Shown here: positions 9,673-24,085 of the stretch, piece by piece | Layout: each line of letters opens with the position of its first letter | How positions within the stretch are numbered: the first letter of the stretch is position 1 | NCBI RefSeq assembly: GCF_017744255.1 | Contig: NZ_JAGHQP010000012.1 | Span: 26,678-90,677 of the forward strand | Direction: 5' to 3' | DNA length: 64,000 nucleotides | DNA from: Brevundimonas sp. A19_0 | GTDB taxonomy: Bacteria; Pseudomonadota; Alphaproteobacteria; Caulobacterales; Caulobacteraceae | Translations under genes and position numbers: made by a program | The notes under the pieces: model-generated | What the model was told of the DNA's origin: nothing | What the model saw: only the letters and a program-made list of their open reading frames with translations | Database searches by the model: none

Positions 9673-10284
9673 ATGACTCCAAACGAGGAGCCTTCGAGGG
9701 CGGGGACCGTCCGGTCGGTCGCAATCGTCGACGACGACCCCTTCATGCTGGAATATCTGTCGCTGGCGCTGGGCAAGACTCCCTACCGCATCGCCGTGTT
9801 CGAGAGCGCGGAGGATTTTCTCGACAACGTCGGCAATCTGCCCCCCGGGATTGTGCTGACCGATCTGAAGATGCCCGGCATGGACGGCATGGCCCTGCTC
9901 AAGGCCCTTCAGGACCGTGCGCTCGAATCCCGGCCCACCGTCATCATGAGCGCCTTTGCCGACATCCCCCTTGCCGTGCTCGCCATGAAGACCGGCGCCG
10001 TCAGCGTGCTGCAAAAGCCGATCATGCCCGCCGCCCTGCTCCAGGCCGTCGAGGACGCCATGGCCACCCTTGCGGAAGAGGACACTGGCTGGAAGGCCGT
10101 CCGGCTGACCAACCGCGAGCGCCAAGTGGCCGACCTGATCGCCGAGGGGCTGACCAGCAAGGAAATCGCCCTCAGGCTGGGCATCAGCTACCGGACGGTC
10201 GAAGTGTTCCGCTCCAGCATCCTGCGCAAGACCAATACCCCGAATGTCGCGGCCCTGGTCGCCCTCATCCGGGGGGGATCCTGA
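9673..10284 (+). CDS. FixJ/NarL-type response regulator
   Basis: The 203-residue protein has an N-terminal receiver domain (acidic triplet DDD at 20-22, phospho-accepting D64 in LTDLKMPGMDG, Lys in LQKPI) and a C-terminal LuxR-type HTH (LTNRERQVADLIAEGLTSKE, then SYRTVEVFRSSILRK). The HTH residues match the FixJ subgroup. It is followed after 55 bases by a hybrid histidine kinase on the same strand, so they probably form a two-component unit, although the kinase has its own receiver and HPt domain. Target genes are not evident; the divergent porin/che genes are candidates by position. Confidence 0.88.
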   Translation: MTPNEEPSRAGTVRSVAIVDDDPFMLEYLSLALGKTPYRIAVFESAEDFLDNVGNLPPGIVLTDLKMPGMDGMALLKALQDRALESRPTVIMSAFADIPLAVLAMKTGAVSVLQKPIMPAALLQAVEDAMATLAEEDTGWKAVRLTNRERQVADLIAEGLTSKEIALRLGISYRTVEVFRSSILRKTNTPNVAALVALIRGGS

Positions 10285-10339
10285 GGCCCCTCTTCCGGCG
10301 CCGGCCTGACGGCCCCGCCTCTTTGCGGGATGCCGGACA

Positions 10340-16080
<5,741 letters not shown>

Positions 16081-16126
16081 CGCCGGGAATTGCGAGGAAA
16101 AGGGGCGCTGCGGACGCCGCCGGAAT

Positions 16127-17260
16127 TCAGTCCTCCGCAAGCCCTCCGGCGGCCACCCGCACGAACCGGGCGCGGCCTTCCAGACCCTCGAACAGGGGCC
16201 GTTCGGTGCCGGTCATGAAAGCCTGCAGACCGTGCTCGCGCCCCAGCACCTCGATCTCGTCGAACAGGGCCGCGCGGCGCGCCGCATCCAGATGGGCCGG
16301 GGCCTCGTCCAGCAACAGCATCGGCCGCGCCGTTTGATGCGCCAGGCGCGTGATCTGGGCCAGCACCAGATTGAGCACCAGTGCCTTCTGCTCGCCCGAG
16401 GATCCCTCGGCCGCCGGACGGTTCTTCTCGCGGTGCAGCGCGGTCAGGTCGGTCCGGTGCGGCCCGAACAGCGAGCGTCCGGCGGCCCCGTCGCGGGCCC
16501 GCGCCCGCGCAAGTCCCTCGCGCAGAGAGACCTCGACCTCGGCCGACGCCACGCCCGATGCAGTCTGCTGCTCGGCCTCGCCCGCCAGCCCCAGATCGGC
16601 CTGGGGGAAAGGCCGGTCGCCGCGCCCGTCGATGGCCGACTGCAGGGTCGCCAGCGCCGCCACCCGCGCCTCGGCGATCCGCGCCCCGGCCTCGGCCAGC
16701 CGCCCCTCCAGCGCGTCCAGCCACAGGGGATCGGCCTCTCCGCCGTCGGCGGCCTGTACCAGCAGCCTCAGCCGTTCGCGGAGCGCCTTGTCATAGGCCG
16801 CCACGGCCGCCGCATGGTCGGGCAGGGCCGCAAACACCAGCCGGTCGAAAAAGCGGAGCCGGTCGGCCCGCGCATCGGAAAACAGCCGGTCCTGATCGGG
16901 GGTCGCCCACACCGGCCGCAGATATTCCAGCAGCCGCCCGGGCTGGGCCGTCTCGCCATTGATGCGCACGATCCGCCGGGCCGCCCCGCCACCGGGGACG
17001 CCCGTACCCAGCCGGGTATCGTCGTCCAGTTCGACGGCCACCGCCCAGGGCCGGCCCGAGGCCTCGCCCGGCTCGCGGCGCCCCATCTCGGCCGCCGTCG
17101 CCCCGCGCAGCCCCTTGCCGGGCGTCAGAAGGCTCAGGGCCTCCAGCAGATTGGTCTTGCCGGCCCCGTTCGGCCCATGCAGCACCACAGGCCCCGCCCC
17201 CGGCTCCAGCCGCGCGGCGCCGTACGAACGGAAATCGGTCAGGGTGAGGGCGGTGATCAA
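16127..17260 (-). CDS. recF: DNA replication and repair protein RecF
   Basis: The 377-residue SMC-like ATPase has the N-terminal TLTDFRSYG, Walker [15 protein letters not shown] (about 29-42), the ABC-type signature region ([10 protein letters not shown]) and Walker B with [11 protein letters not shown]. RecF loads RecA at gaps with RecO and RecR. Length is typical. It sits between gyrB and an unrelated opposite-strand gene, where dnaN would normally be the immediate upstream neighbour. There is a 157-bp gap to gyrB, so gyrB probably has its own promoter. Confidence 0.95.
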   Translation of the reverse strand: MITALTLTDFRSYGAARLEPGAGPVVLHGPNGAGKTNLLEALSLLTPGKGLRGATAAEMGRREPGEASGRPWAVAVELDDDTRLGTGVPGGGAARRIVRINGETAQPGRLLEYLRPVWATPDQDRLFSDARADRLRFFDRLVFAALPDHAAAVAAYDKALRERLRLLVQAADGGEADPLWLDALEGRLAEAGARIAEARVAALATLQSAIDGRGDRPFPQADLGLAGEAEQQTASGVASAEVEVSLREGLARARARDGAAGRSLFGPHRTDLTALHREKNRPAAEGSSGEQKALVLNLVLAQITRLAHQTARPMLLLDEAPAHLDAARRAALFDEIEVLGREHGLQAFMTGTERPLFEGLEGRARFVRVAAGGLAED

Positions 17261-17306
17261 GGCGCCGTTCTAGCGAAGAAACCCGGTCGGACCCAAGCCG
17301 GATTAA

Positions 17307-19190
17307 ATGCAATCTTCGCGCGAGAGGTGCGCGGAGTTTGACAACCCGATTGGCCAATTTAACGTGAGATCGGGGCAGGGGGAGCTGCGGGTAGTGTCGA
17401 TCTATCACTTTATGGGCGAGCCCTACGCTCGCAGCCGACGGGAAGCGCATCGCCGCAAGGCGACGCTCATCAGTCCGCCGACGGTCAGTCTCTGTGCGTG
17501 TATTGAGCGCCCGGGGAACTGGCAAAGCACATTTGAAGTCTTCCTGAACGCGCTCCTTGGCGCAATCATCGGAACCAGGCCCGACCTGAACTCTGCGGAC
17601 CCGGAGGCGCGCAGGGCCGGGCACTACATTCAGAATCTTGCCCGCCACTACGATGTGGGACGTCGACACGCGGTCTCCGAGGGGGGCGAGCTCACGCTCG
17701 AGATCCCGGACACCGATCTCGCCGACGGGATCTGGCGCGTCGAGGTTCTCCGAGACTATGTGTCGCTGACCTTGCACGTCGGCATACACCTGGGCCGGAA
17801 CGAAACGGACTACCTCGTTACCGTGAAGCGGCGGGAGATAGGCGGCCTCGCTCAGGAAGACATCGTCCATAGATGTCCCTTTCGGCGATCCGGGCCGACG
17901 AACAGGGAAGCCGCCACCGGACTGAACGACGTCCTCTTCAATACACTGGCAACGGATCTGGAGCGTTGCTTTCACCGTGTCACCAATGCGATCCGCCCCG
18001 TGTATCTGGACGTTCCCGGCGCGCGAGACGAGGACCTCAGGGGCGTGGTTTTCGCATTCATGTACAGCGTGCTGGCGCCCTGGACGGTGCTCCCGGATGC
18101 GGATCCGTCCCCGGACACCCGACCGGGGCTGCATCCGGTGGAACCGGCATTTCCCGATTTCGATGCACCGGGCTTCGAGGCACACGAAATTCAGGCAGCG
18201 CAGCAGCAGACCAACCGGTTCCTGACCCAGCACTGGGAGGTCCTGAAAGGCTCATTGCTCTCGAAGCAGGAGAGTGACTGCGTGGCCTGCTACATGATGA
18301 ACGGGCACGGCCTGTATGTCTCATCGCTCGGGTCCGAGACGAGCAATCCCAATGAGCCGATAAAATACCTTCTGCTGTACCGAGACCCCGCGACCCCTGC
18401 GGATGGGGAGCGAGGCGTCAGCCAGGTGGCGCCGTGTAATTTTGCGTGGCGCCTCAGTCGCTATGTGTCTCGTATCCACGACATCGGGGCTGCGCGACTG
18501 AGGGCGCTTTCCCAGCATGAAGAGATCAGCCGCTTCCTGGTCCACGGCCAGGACCTCGAGTTCAGACTCGCCGAGCAAAAGCACGATGCCCAGCGCATCA
18601 AACAGCTTGAGCGAAGATTCAGGATGATCACGCATGCGAAAACGCGCGACGTCACAGAGCACGAGGGCTTCAGCGATGAGGATTATGCCCGCTCAGGCAT
18701 CATACCCAATACCAAGCCCCTGATGATCCGGTTCAATATCGTGCAAAATCAGTACGCCACGATGAATCGCCTGTCCAAGGACCTGGGAATAATCAGCATT
18801 CCCTCATATCAGGACTACGAACAGTTCATCAGGCGCCGCGTTGCCGGGCCCATTGAACTCATGCTGACGGCCCCGTCGCTGTATGCATCCATTTCCCAGA
18901 AGCTCGCGAACTCGAACGTCAGGCTCCAGCGAGACGCGAGCGTAGACCTGACCAAACAGATTGCGAAGTTTCAGAAGTCTGCGGATGCCTTGGGAAAGGT
19001 CCTGTTCATCTACTACACAATGCAGGCAACCTATTACGGCATCAAATACCTCGGTCACACGGCCGAGCGCTACAGCTGGACGAACATGCCGCATCTCGAC
19101 CCGCAGGTGTTCGGCCTTATCGCGGCAGTCGCGGCCATTTTTTTCGTGGCCTTCATCACGGCAAAGGACTGGGTCAAAAAAGAGCGCTAG
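17307..19190 (+). CDS. Uncharacterised membrane-anchored protein inserted in the replication cluster
   Basis: The 627-residue protein has a long soluble region, a charged helical stretch (about 400-530) and two C-terminal hydrophobic helices (about 558-578 and 597-617), ending in a Lys/Arg-rich tail. The C-terminal third (RRRVAGPIELMLTAPSL, then a helix leading to a YYTMQATYYGIKYL membrane segment) and an N-terminal REAHRRKATLISPP segment recall the DUF3422 membrane-anchored family, but similarity is weak, so this is tentative. Codon use is less GC-biased than in dnaN and recF, suggesting acquisition. Start uncertain: ATG 17307, or GTG 17394, which has an AGGGGGAG ahead of it. It is transcribed against all its neighbours. 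Confidence 0.7.
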   Translation: MQSSRERCAEFDNPIGQFNVRSGQGELRVVSIYHFMGEPYARSRREAHRRKATLISPPTVSLCACIERPGNWQSTFEVFLNALLGAIIGTRPDLNSADPEARRAGHYIQNLARHYDVGRRHAVSEGGELTLEIPDTDLADGIWRVEVLRDYVSLTLHVGIHLGRNETDYLVTVKRREIGGLAQEDIVHRCPFRRSGPTNREAATGLNDVLFNTLATDLERCFHRVTNAIRPVYLDVPGARDEDLRGVVFAFMYSVLAPWTVLPDADPSPDTRPGLHPVEPAFPDFDAPGFEAHEIQAAQQQTNRFLTQHWEVLKGSLLSKQESDCVACYMMNGHGLYVSSLGSETSNPNEPIKYLLLYRDPATPADGERGVSQVAPCNFAWRLSRYVSRIHDIGAARLRALSQHEEISRFLVHGQDLEFRLAEQKHDAQRIKQLERRFRMITHAKTRDVTEHEGFSDEDYARSGIIPNTKPLMIRFNIVQNQYATMNRLSKDLGIISIPSYQDYEQFIRRRVAGPIELMLTAPSLYASISQKLANSNVRLQRDASVDLTKQIAKFQKSADALGKVLFIYYTMQATYYGIKYLGHTAERYSWTNMPHLDPQVFGLIAAVAAIFFVAFITAKDWVKKER

Positions 19191-19209
19191 CCGGCCCGGC
19201 GCAGAGACC

Positions 19210-20328
19210 TCACACCCGCAGCGGCATCAGCACATACTGGACGCCCGGATCGCCCGGATCGAGGACCAGCGTCGGGCTGGCCGGGTCGGCGAATTTGAAG
19301 GCGGCGGTCTCACCGGTGATCTGTCCGCAGACGTCCAGCAGATAGCGGGCGTTGAAGCCGATCTCGAACGGCTCTTCGGAATAGCCGATCTCGACCTCCT
19401 CGACGCCCTGCCCGGCTTCCATGTTGCGCACCGTTAGGGTCACGCGGTCCAGCTCAAAGGCCAGCTTCACGCTGCGGCTCTTCTCGGCCGAGATGGTGGC
19501 CACCCGGTCGACGGCGGCGGCGAAGTCGGCGCGGTCGATGTCGGCCTGCTTGTCATTCCCCTTCGGGATGACGCGCATATAGTCGGGGAAGGCGCCGTCG
19601 ATGACCTTAGAGGTCAGGGCCGCTTGGCCGAACTCGAAGCGGATCTTCTGCGGCGAGACGATCACCTCGACCGAGCCCGAGCCGTCGTCCAGCAGGCGTC
19701 GGACCTGATCGATGGTCTTGCGCGGCACGATCACGCCGGGGCTGCCGGCCGCGCCCTCGGGCGCGGGGGTCTCGGCCAGCGCCAGACGGTGCCCGTCGGT
19801 CGCCACGGTGCGCAGCAGGGGCACGCCGTCCTCGGCCACCGTGTGCAGGTACAGGCCGTTCAGATAGTAGCGGGTTTCCTCGGTCGAGACGGCAAAGCGC
19901 GTCTTGTCGATCAGGCGGATCAGATCCTCTTTCGACAGGGCGTAGCGCGCGCCGCCCGCCTCGGTCGACATGACCGGGAAATCGCCGGCCGGCAGGACCG
20001 GCAGGTTGAATTTCGAGCGACCGGCCTGGACCGTCAGGCGCGGATCATCCCCCGAATACACCAGCGAGACCTCGGCCCCCTCGGGCAGTTTGCGGGCGAT
20101 TTCATACAGGGTGTGGGCGGGGGCGGTGATCTGCCCCTCGACCTGGACGACGGCCTCGGCCTCGTCGACCATTTCCATGTCGAGGTCGGTCGCCGAGAAG
20201 GACAGGCGGTCGCGGCCCGCGCTCAGCAGCACATTGGCCAGGATCGGAATGGTGTTGCGACGTTCAACGACGCTCTGGACGTGGCTGAGAGCCCGAAGGA
20301 GCGCGGATCGTTCGATAGTCAGCTGCAT
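19210..20328 (-). CDS. dnaN: DNA polymerase III beta sliding clamp
   Basis: The 372-residue protein has the three repeated clamp folds; recognisable stretches are the N-terminal MQLTIERSALLRALSHVQS, RRNTIPILANVLL, the central GGARYALSK and YYLNGLY, and the C-terminal VQYVLMPLRV. The clamp tethers DNA polymerase III and many repair proteins. Length matches the family. It lies downstream of dnaA with a 180-bp gap holding DnaA-box-like sequences; it is convergent with the uncharacterised gene at 17307-19190, with only 19 bases between stops. Confidence 0.96.
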   Translation of the reverse strand: MQLTIERSALLRALSHVQSVVERRNTIPILANVLLSAGRDRLSFSATDLDMEMVDEAEAVVQVEGQITAPAHTLYEIARKLPEGAEVSLVYSGDDPRLTVQAGRSKFNLPVLPAGDFPVMSTEAGGARYALSKEDLIRLIDKTRFAVSTEETRYYLNGLYLHTVAEDGVPLLRTVATDGHRLALAETPAPEGAAGSPGVIVPRKTIDQVRRLLDDGSGSVEVIVSPQKIRFEFGQAALTSKVIDGAFPDYMRVIPKGNDKQADIDRADFAAAVDRVATISAEKSRSVKLAFELDRVTLTVRNMEAGQGVEEVEIGYSEEPFEIGFNARYLLDVCGQITGETAAFKFADPASPTLVLDPGDPGVQYVLMPLRV

Positions 20329-20461
20329 GTCGTCTCGCCCGGACGCGGCGACTCAGCGCCACCGCGAGTATGAAGGGCCTTGGACACTAGCGGATCGCGC
20401 GGCCAGAGCAAGAAAGGCCGTGAATATCGGCCCCTCCGCCCGGCCGCTGCCCGGGCCCGGA

Positions 20462-20482
20462 TGTGGATAAGGATGTGGATCG
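20462..20482 (-). promoter_or_regulatory. Pair of DnaA boxes between dnaA and dnaN
   Basis: TGTGGATAA at 20462-20470 is the exact complement of the consensus DnaA box TTATCCACA. A second copy, TGTGGATCG at 20474-20482 (two mismatches), lies in the same orientation 12 bases along. They are upstream of dnaN and just past the dnaA stop, so DnaA may regulate dnaN. The surroundings are not AT-rich, so this is not a good origin candidate. Confidence 0.55.
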
Positions 20483-20508
20483 ACCGGGGACAGACCCCCG
20501 GCCGCGCC

Positions 20509-21981
20509 TCAGGCCTGGCCGCGCAGCTTGCGGGTCAGGGTCTCGACGTCGCGCGCGATCTGTTCGTCGGTGGCCAGCAGGCTGTCGATCTTGCGCACCC
20601 CGTGCAGGACGGTCGTGTGGTCACGGCCGCCGAACCGCCGCCCGATGTCGGGATAGGAGCGGGTCGTGTGCTGCTTGCACAGATACATGGCGATCTGGCG
20701 CGGGCGGGCGACCGACCGGGTGCGGCGCTCGCTGAGCAGGTCAGCCTGTTTCAGATTGAAGTGCTCGGACACCGTCTTCTGGATCTCGTCGACGGTGATG
20801 CGGCGCTCGGGTCCGCCGCGCAGGGCCGCGCCCAGCAGCTTCTGGGTATCCTCGACCGTCAGGCTGGACAGCCGACCGCCCGACACCGCCGCCAGGGTCG
20901 TGACCGCCCCCTCCAGCTCGCGCATCGAGCCCGGGGTCCGATCCACCAGATGCTCCAGCACCGCATCGCCGATGGTGCCGTCCACCACGCCCAGACGCGA
21001 CAGGGCCTCCAGACGGTTGCGGGCCACAGCCAGCTTCAGCGCCCGGTCGCCCGGCTCGATCGGGCAGGTCAGGCCCGAGGCCATGTGCCCGCGCAGGCGC
21101 GGCTCGATCTCGGTCAGGGCCAGCGGCGGCCGGTCGGCCGACAGCACCACCCGGCGCCCGTCCTGGATCAGGGCCGTCAGGGTCGACAGCAGCTCTTCCT
21201 GGGTCGAGGTCTTGCCGCCGACGAACTGCACATCGTCGATCAGCAGCATGTCGGCATTGCGCAGGCTGTCCTTGAAGGCCGCGGTCTGGCGGTCCTGCAT
21301 CGCCTTGACGAAGGTCGACAGGAAACGCTCGGCGGTCAGATAGACCACCCGGGCCTCGGGGCGCAGGCGCTGGGCTTCCCAGGCGATGGCGTTCAGCAGG
21401 TGGGTCTTGCCGAAGCCATAGGGCCCGCACAGGAAGACCGGATTGAAATGGCCATCGGCCCAGGCCGCCACCTGACGGGCCACCGCCAGGGCGAAGGCAT
21501 TGCCGTGGCCCTCGACGAAGCCGTCAAAGGTCAGGCGGTCCTGCAGGCCGGCGGCGCGCACGGCCCGCGGACCGTCGGCCACGGGACCGACCGTGGGGGC
21601 CGGCATCGGGCGGAACCCGGCCGAAGGCGTGACGGCGGCGGGCGCGCCCTGCCCGGCAGAAGCCGGCGGCACGGAGCCCATCTCGGCGCGGCAACGCACG
21701 TCCAGACGGCGCGACAGGCCGTCCAGGCCCAGCCACAGTTCATTCACGCGGCGCAGGGCATTCTTGCGCACCCAGTCGCGGGCATAGGCGGTCGGGGTCA
21801 CCAGAACCAGCTGGCCCGAGGCGTCCATGCGCACCGCCGACGGCGCGATATAGGAGCTGAAGGGCCCGTCGCCGATTTCCGAGCGCAGGCGCACGGCCGC
21901 CTCGGTCCAGATCCGGTCCGGATCGGTCATCGTCGTCGCCCCGCTCGCCATCATCGTGCCACCCTGCATCACGCTTCCCAA
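20509..21981 (-). CDS. dnaA: Chromosomal replication initiator DnaA
   Basis: The 490-residue AAA+ initiator has an N-terminal helical domain (about 20-95), an Ala/Pro-rich linker (about 100-145), Walker A CGPYGFGKTHLL (about 185-196), Walker B LLIDDVQF, and the C-terminal DNA-binding domain IV with GGRDHTTVLHGVRKI. Walker A reads GPYGFGKT where many DnaA proteins have GGVGLGKT, still a valid P-loop. Several in-frame ATGs are close together at the N-terminus (21981 to about 21928), so the exact start is uncertain. The gene precedes dnaN and follows rpsT, an arrangement also known in Caulobacter. Confidence 0.95.
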   Translation of the reverse strand: MGSVMQGGTMMASGATTMTDPDRIWTEAAVRLRSEIGDGPFSSYIAPSAVRMDASGQLVLVTPTAYARDWVRKNALRRVNELWLGLDGLSRRLDVRCRAEMGSVPPASAGQGAPAAVTPSAGFRPMPAPTVGPVADGPRAVRAAGLQDRLTFDGFVEGHGNAFALAVARQVAAWADGHFNPVFLCGPYGFGKTHLLNAIAWEAQRLRPEARVVYLTAERFLSTFVKAMQDRQTAAFKDSLRNADMLLIDDVQFVGGKTSTQEELLSTLTALIQDGRRVVLSADRPPLALTEIEPRLRGHMASGLTCPIEPGDRALKLAVARNRLEALSRLGVVDGTIGDAVLEHLVDRTPGSMRELEGAVTTLAAVSGGRLSSLTVEDTQKLLGAALRGGPERRITVDEIQKTVSEHFNLKQADLLSERRTRSVARPRQIAMYLCKQHTTRSYPDIGRRFGGRDHTTVLHGVRKIDSLLATDEQIARDVETLTRKLRGQA

Positions 21982-22070
21982 AGCTCAGCCCCGTTCGCCC
22001 TTCCGCCCCGTCGCGTCCCCGTGGCCCTCCCCCGATCCGGTGACCCGGTGTCAGGGAAAGCTCCGCCCGT

Positions 22071-22094
22071 CCCGAAAAGCTTGCGCTTTTCGGG
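22071..22094 (-). other. Perfect hairpin in the dnaA leader
   Basis: CCCGAAAAGC (22071-22080) and GCTTTTCGGG (22085-22094) form a perfect 10-bp stem with a TTGC loop, 90-110 bases upstream of the dnaA start. No T-tract follows on the dnaA strand, so it is not a standard terminator. If the promoter at 22190-22217 is used, the hairpin sits inside the 5' untranslated region. Confidence 0.5.
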
Positions 22095-22189
22095 CCTGGT
22101 CAGGCACTCGATCAGACATCTCCCGCCGACACGAAATCGCGTTCCGCGCCGCCTTCATCCGTGGTGGGATGGAAGTGCGATGGAGGTCC

Positions 22190-22217
22190 AAACTACTCGC
22201 GCGGCGGGGAGCGTCAA
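22190..22217 (-). promoter_or_regulatory. Candidate dnaA promoter with nearby GANTC sites
   Basis: On the minus strand TTGACG (22212-22217) is followed after 16 bases by TAGTTT (22190-22195), a reasonable housekeeping-sigma promoter giving a leader of about 200 nt before dnaA. GANTC sites lie just upstream at 22222-22226 (GATTC) and 22254-22258 (GACTC). In Caulobacter CcrM methylation of such sites affects dnaA expression. The stretch 21982-22345 contains no gene. Confidence 0.4.
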
Positions 22218-22345
22218 CGCTGATTCGCGGCCCGAAATGCAGTTAAATTTGTTGACTCGGCTAAAGCCGTTTCTTGCTTGGGAAATTGTCGATTTCGCCA
22301 CCCGGGCGAGTGCGAATTCTACTGCGAACGGTTATCGGCGAACGC

Positions 22346-22380
22346 AAAAACGGCGAGACAGGAAACCCCGTCTCGCCGTT
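22346..22380 (-). terminator. Intrinsic terminator of rpsT
   Basis: AACGGCGAGAC (22349-22359) pairs perfectly with GTCTCGCCGTT (22370-22380) in an 11-bp stem. On the minus strand it is followed by TTTTT (complement of 22346-22350). It lies about 70 bases past the rpsT stop and insulates dnaA from it. Confidence 0.85.
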
Positions 22381-22447
22381 GAAATATCTCGGTTTTCACA
22401 TGACAGCCGCGTGAAGGGCCGTCCGCGTGCCGCCGAAGCGGCGGGCC

Positions 22448-22717
22448 TCAGGCTGCAGAAATTTTCTTCAGCTGGGCAGCCAGGCGCGACACCTTGCGCG
22501 AGCCCGTATTCTTGTGAACCACACCCTTCGAGACGGCGCGCATCAGCTCCGACTGGGCTTCCACGAAAGCGGTCTTGGCGGCGGTGGCGTCACCGGCCGT
22601 CACGGCTTCCTGGAACTTGCGCAGGAAGGTACGGACGCGCGTGCGGCGCGCCTTGTTCACTTCGGTACGGGCCTCGATCTTGCGGATCGCCTTCTTGGCA
22701 CCGGCGTTATTGGCCAT
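22448..22717 (-). CDS. rpsT: 30S ribosomal protein S20
   Basis: The 89-residue basic helical protein starts [25 protein letters not shown] and has the S20 pattern of long amphipathic helices (a central [16 protein letters not shown], then [21 protein letters not shown]). S20 binds the 5' domain of 16S rRNA. Length is family-typical. It stands alone with its own terminator downstream at 22346-22380. The position next to dnaA matches other Caulobacterales. Confidence 0.95.
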   Translation of the reverse strand: MANNAGAKKAIRKIEARTEVNKARRTRVRTFLRKFQEAVTAGDATAAKTAFVEAQSELMRAVSKGVVHKNTGSRKVSRLAAQLKKISAA

Positions 22718-22833
22718 CAGTCAGAACCTTTGAACGGAAAGCGCCGCGGAACCCGTCCACGGCGCGGAAATCTCAAGAGCGCGCGGCTATAGCGGAAAGC
22801 TCTTGAGGGGTCAACGCGAGTCAGGCGGCAGTC

Positions 22834-23634
22834 TTACCGGCCCTTGAACGCCGGCTTCCGCTTCTCGACGAAGGCCCCCATGCCTTCCTTCTGGTCCTCG
22901 AAGGCGAACAGGCTGTGGAACAGGCGGCGCTCGAACTGGACGCCCTGGGTCAGGGTCGTTTCCAGCGCGGCATTGACCATCTCCTTGTTGGCCATGACCG
23001 CCAGCGGGCTCTGGGCGGCGATGCGGGCGGCGATCTTGCGGACCTCGTCCATCAGGGTGTCGTGCGGGACGACCCGGCTGGCCAGCCCGGCGCGCTCGGC
23101 CTCATCCGCGTCCATCATCCGGGCAGTCAGCACCATATCCATGGCCTTGGACTTGCCCACCAGTCGCGTCAGCCGCTGCGAGCCCCCGATCCCCGGCGCC
23201 ACCCCCAGATTGATCTCGGGCTGGCCGAACTTCGCCTTGTCGCTGGCCACGATGAAGTCGCACAACATGGCCAGCTCGCACCCGCCGCCCAGGGCAAAGC
23301 CGTTGACCGCCGCGATGATCGGCTTTCTGAACCGGGTGATCCGGTCGTGGCCCAGGGCAAAGAAGTTGGCCGTATACATCTGGGCATAGGTCTGGTCGGC
23401 CATCTCCTTGATGTCGGCCCCGGCCGCAAAGGCCTTGTCGCCCGCGCCGGTCAGGATCAGGCAACGCACCGTATCGTCATGCTCAACCGCATCCAGAAAG
23501 GCCGCCAGATCGCGAAACAGGGCCGAGTTCAGCGCATTCAGCGCCTCGGGCCGGTTCAGCGTCACCACCGCATAGCCGTCGTCGTGGCGCTCGATCGCCA
23601 GGGTGTCATAGGGGTCGGTCGCGGCGTGGGTCAT
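22834..23634 (-). CDS. Enoyl-CoA hydratase
   Basis: The 266-residue crotonase-fold protein has oxyanion-hole stretches AGADIKEM (about 72-79) and FALGGGCELAM (about 112-122), and the catalytic Glu pair region GQPEINLGVAPGIGGSQRL, as in genuine enoyl-CoA hydratases (EC 4.2.1.17). It hydrates trans-2-enoyl-CoA in fatty-acid beta-oxidation. The C-terminus EKRKPAFKGR is typical. There is no operon partner. It follows the rpsT gene direction but is separated by about 116 bases. Confidence 0.92.
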   Translation of the reverse strand: MTHAATDPYDTLAIERHDDGYAVVTLNRPEALNALNSALFRDLAAFLDAVEHDDTVRCLILTGAGDKAFAAGADIKEMADQTYAQMYTANFFALGHDRITRFRKPIIAAVNGFALGGGCELAMLCDFIVASDKAKFGQPEINLGVAPGIGGSQRLTRLVGKSKAMDMVLTARMMDADEAERAGLASRVVPHDTLMDEVRKIAARIAAQSPLAVMANKEMVNAALETTLTQGVQFERRLFHSLFAFEDQKEGMGAFVEKRKPAFKGR

Positions 23635-23701
23635 GGGGTGCTCCTTGATTGACCCCGGCCATAGCCGGTGAGAGGCTTCCGCATCAACTCTGGAGCTCCT
23701 T

Positions 23702-24085
23702 GTGGGCAGCCCGACCCTTTGGATGATCGTGGTCCTCCTCGTGCTGCTCCACGCGGCATGCGGTTACCGGTGGGGTGTGAAGGGCGCTGCGGCAGGCGTC
23801 TTTCTGGCCTTGCTGCTGTCATGGCTCCCTGCCGCAGTACAGTGGACGGCCCACGTCTTTAACCCCGCCAAGGGTTGGGATGCGTGGCTTGGAATGACGA
23901 TCCTCTTCTCCGGGCTCCTGACAATTTTATGGGGACTGCTGGCCCTGGTGTGCGGCACAATCGGCGCGATGGGTCGAGGTACCGGGATATCAGGAGCATC
24001 GCAGTTGCCGCGACGGCATCAGTATCTGGCAGGAGGCCTGAAGGCCCGACCTCGGAAGGACCGTACCGGCCCTCACCGCCTCTGA
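23702..24085 (+). CDS. Small membrane protein of unknown function
   Basis: A 127-residue protein is predicted from GTG 23702, preceded by GGAG at 23692-23695 with a six-base spacer, which supports the start. Three hydrophobic stretches (about 6-20, 28-50 and 62-85) suggest three membrane helices; the C-terminal 40 residues are basic and Gly/Arg-rich. I do not recognise a family. The end overlaps convergent mutM by 13 bases. The opening codons and RBS favour a real gene, but the tail could be a frame overrun. Confidence 0.5.
   Translation: MGSPTLWMIVVLLVLLHAACGYRWGVKGAAAGVFLALLLSWLPAAVQWTAHVFNPAKGWDAWLGMTILFSGLLTILWGLLALVCGTIGAMGRGTGISGASQLPRRHQYLAGGLKARPRKDRTGPHRL

Noticed and set aside
20462..20482. 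DnaA boxes as oriC
   Set aside because: Only two boxes, no AT-rich unwinding element, and the intergenic gap is 180 bp; better read as regulatory.
22071..22094. dnaA-leader hairpin as intrinsic terminator
   Set aside because: No T-tract follows on the minus strand.
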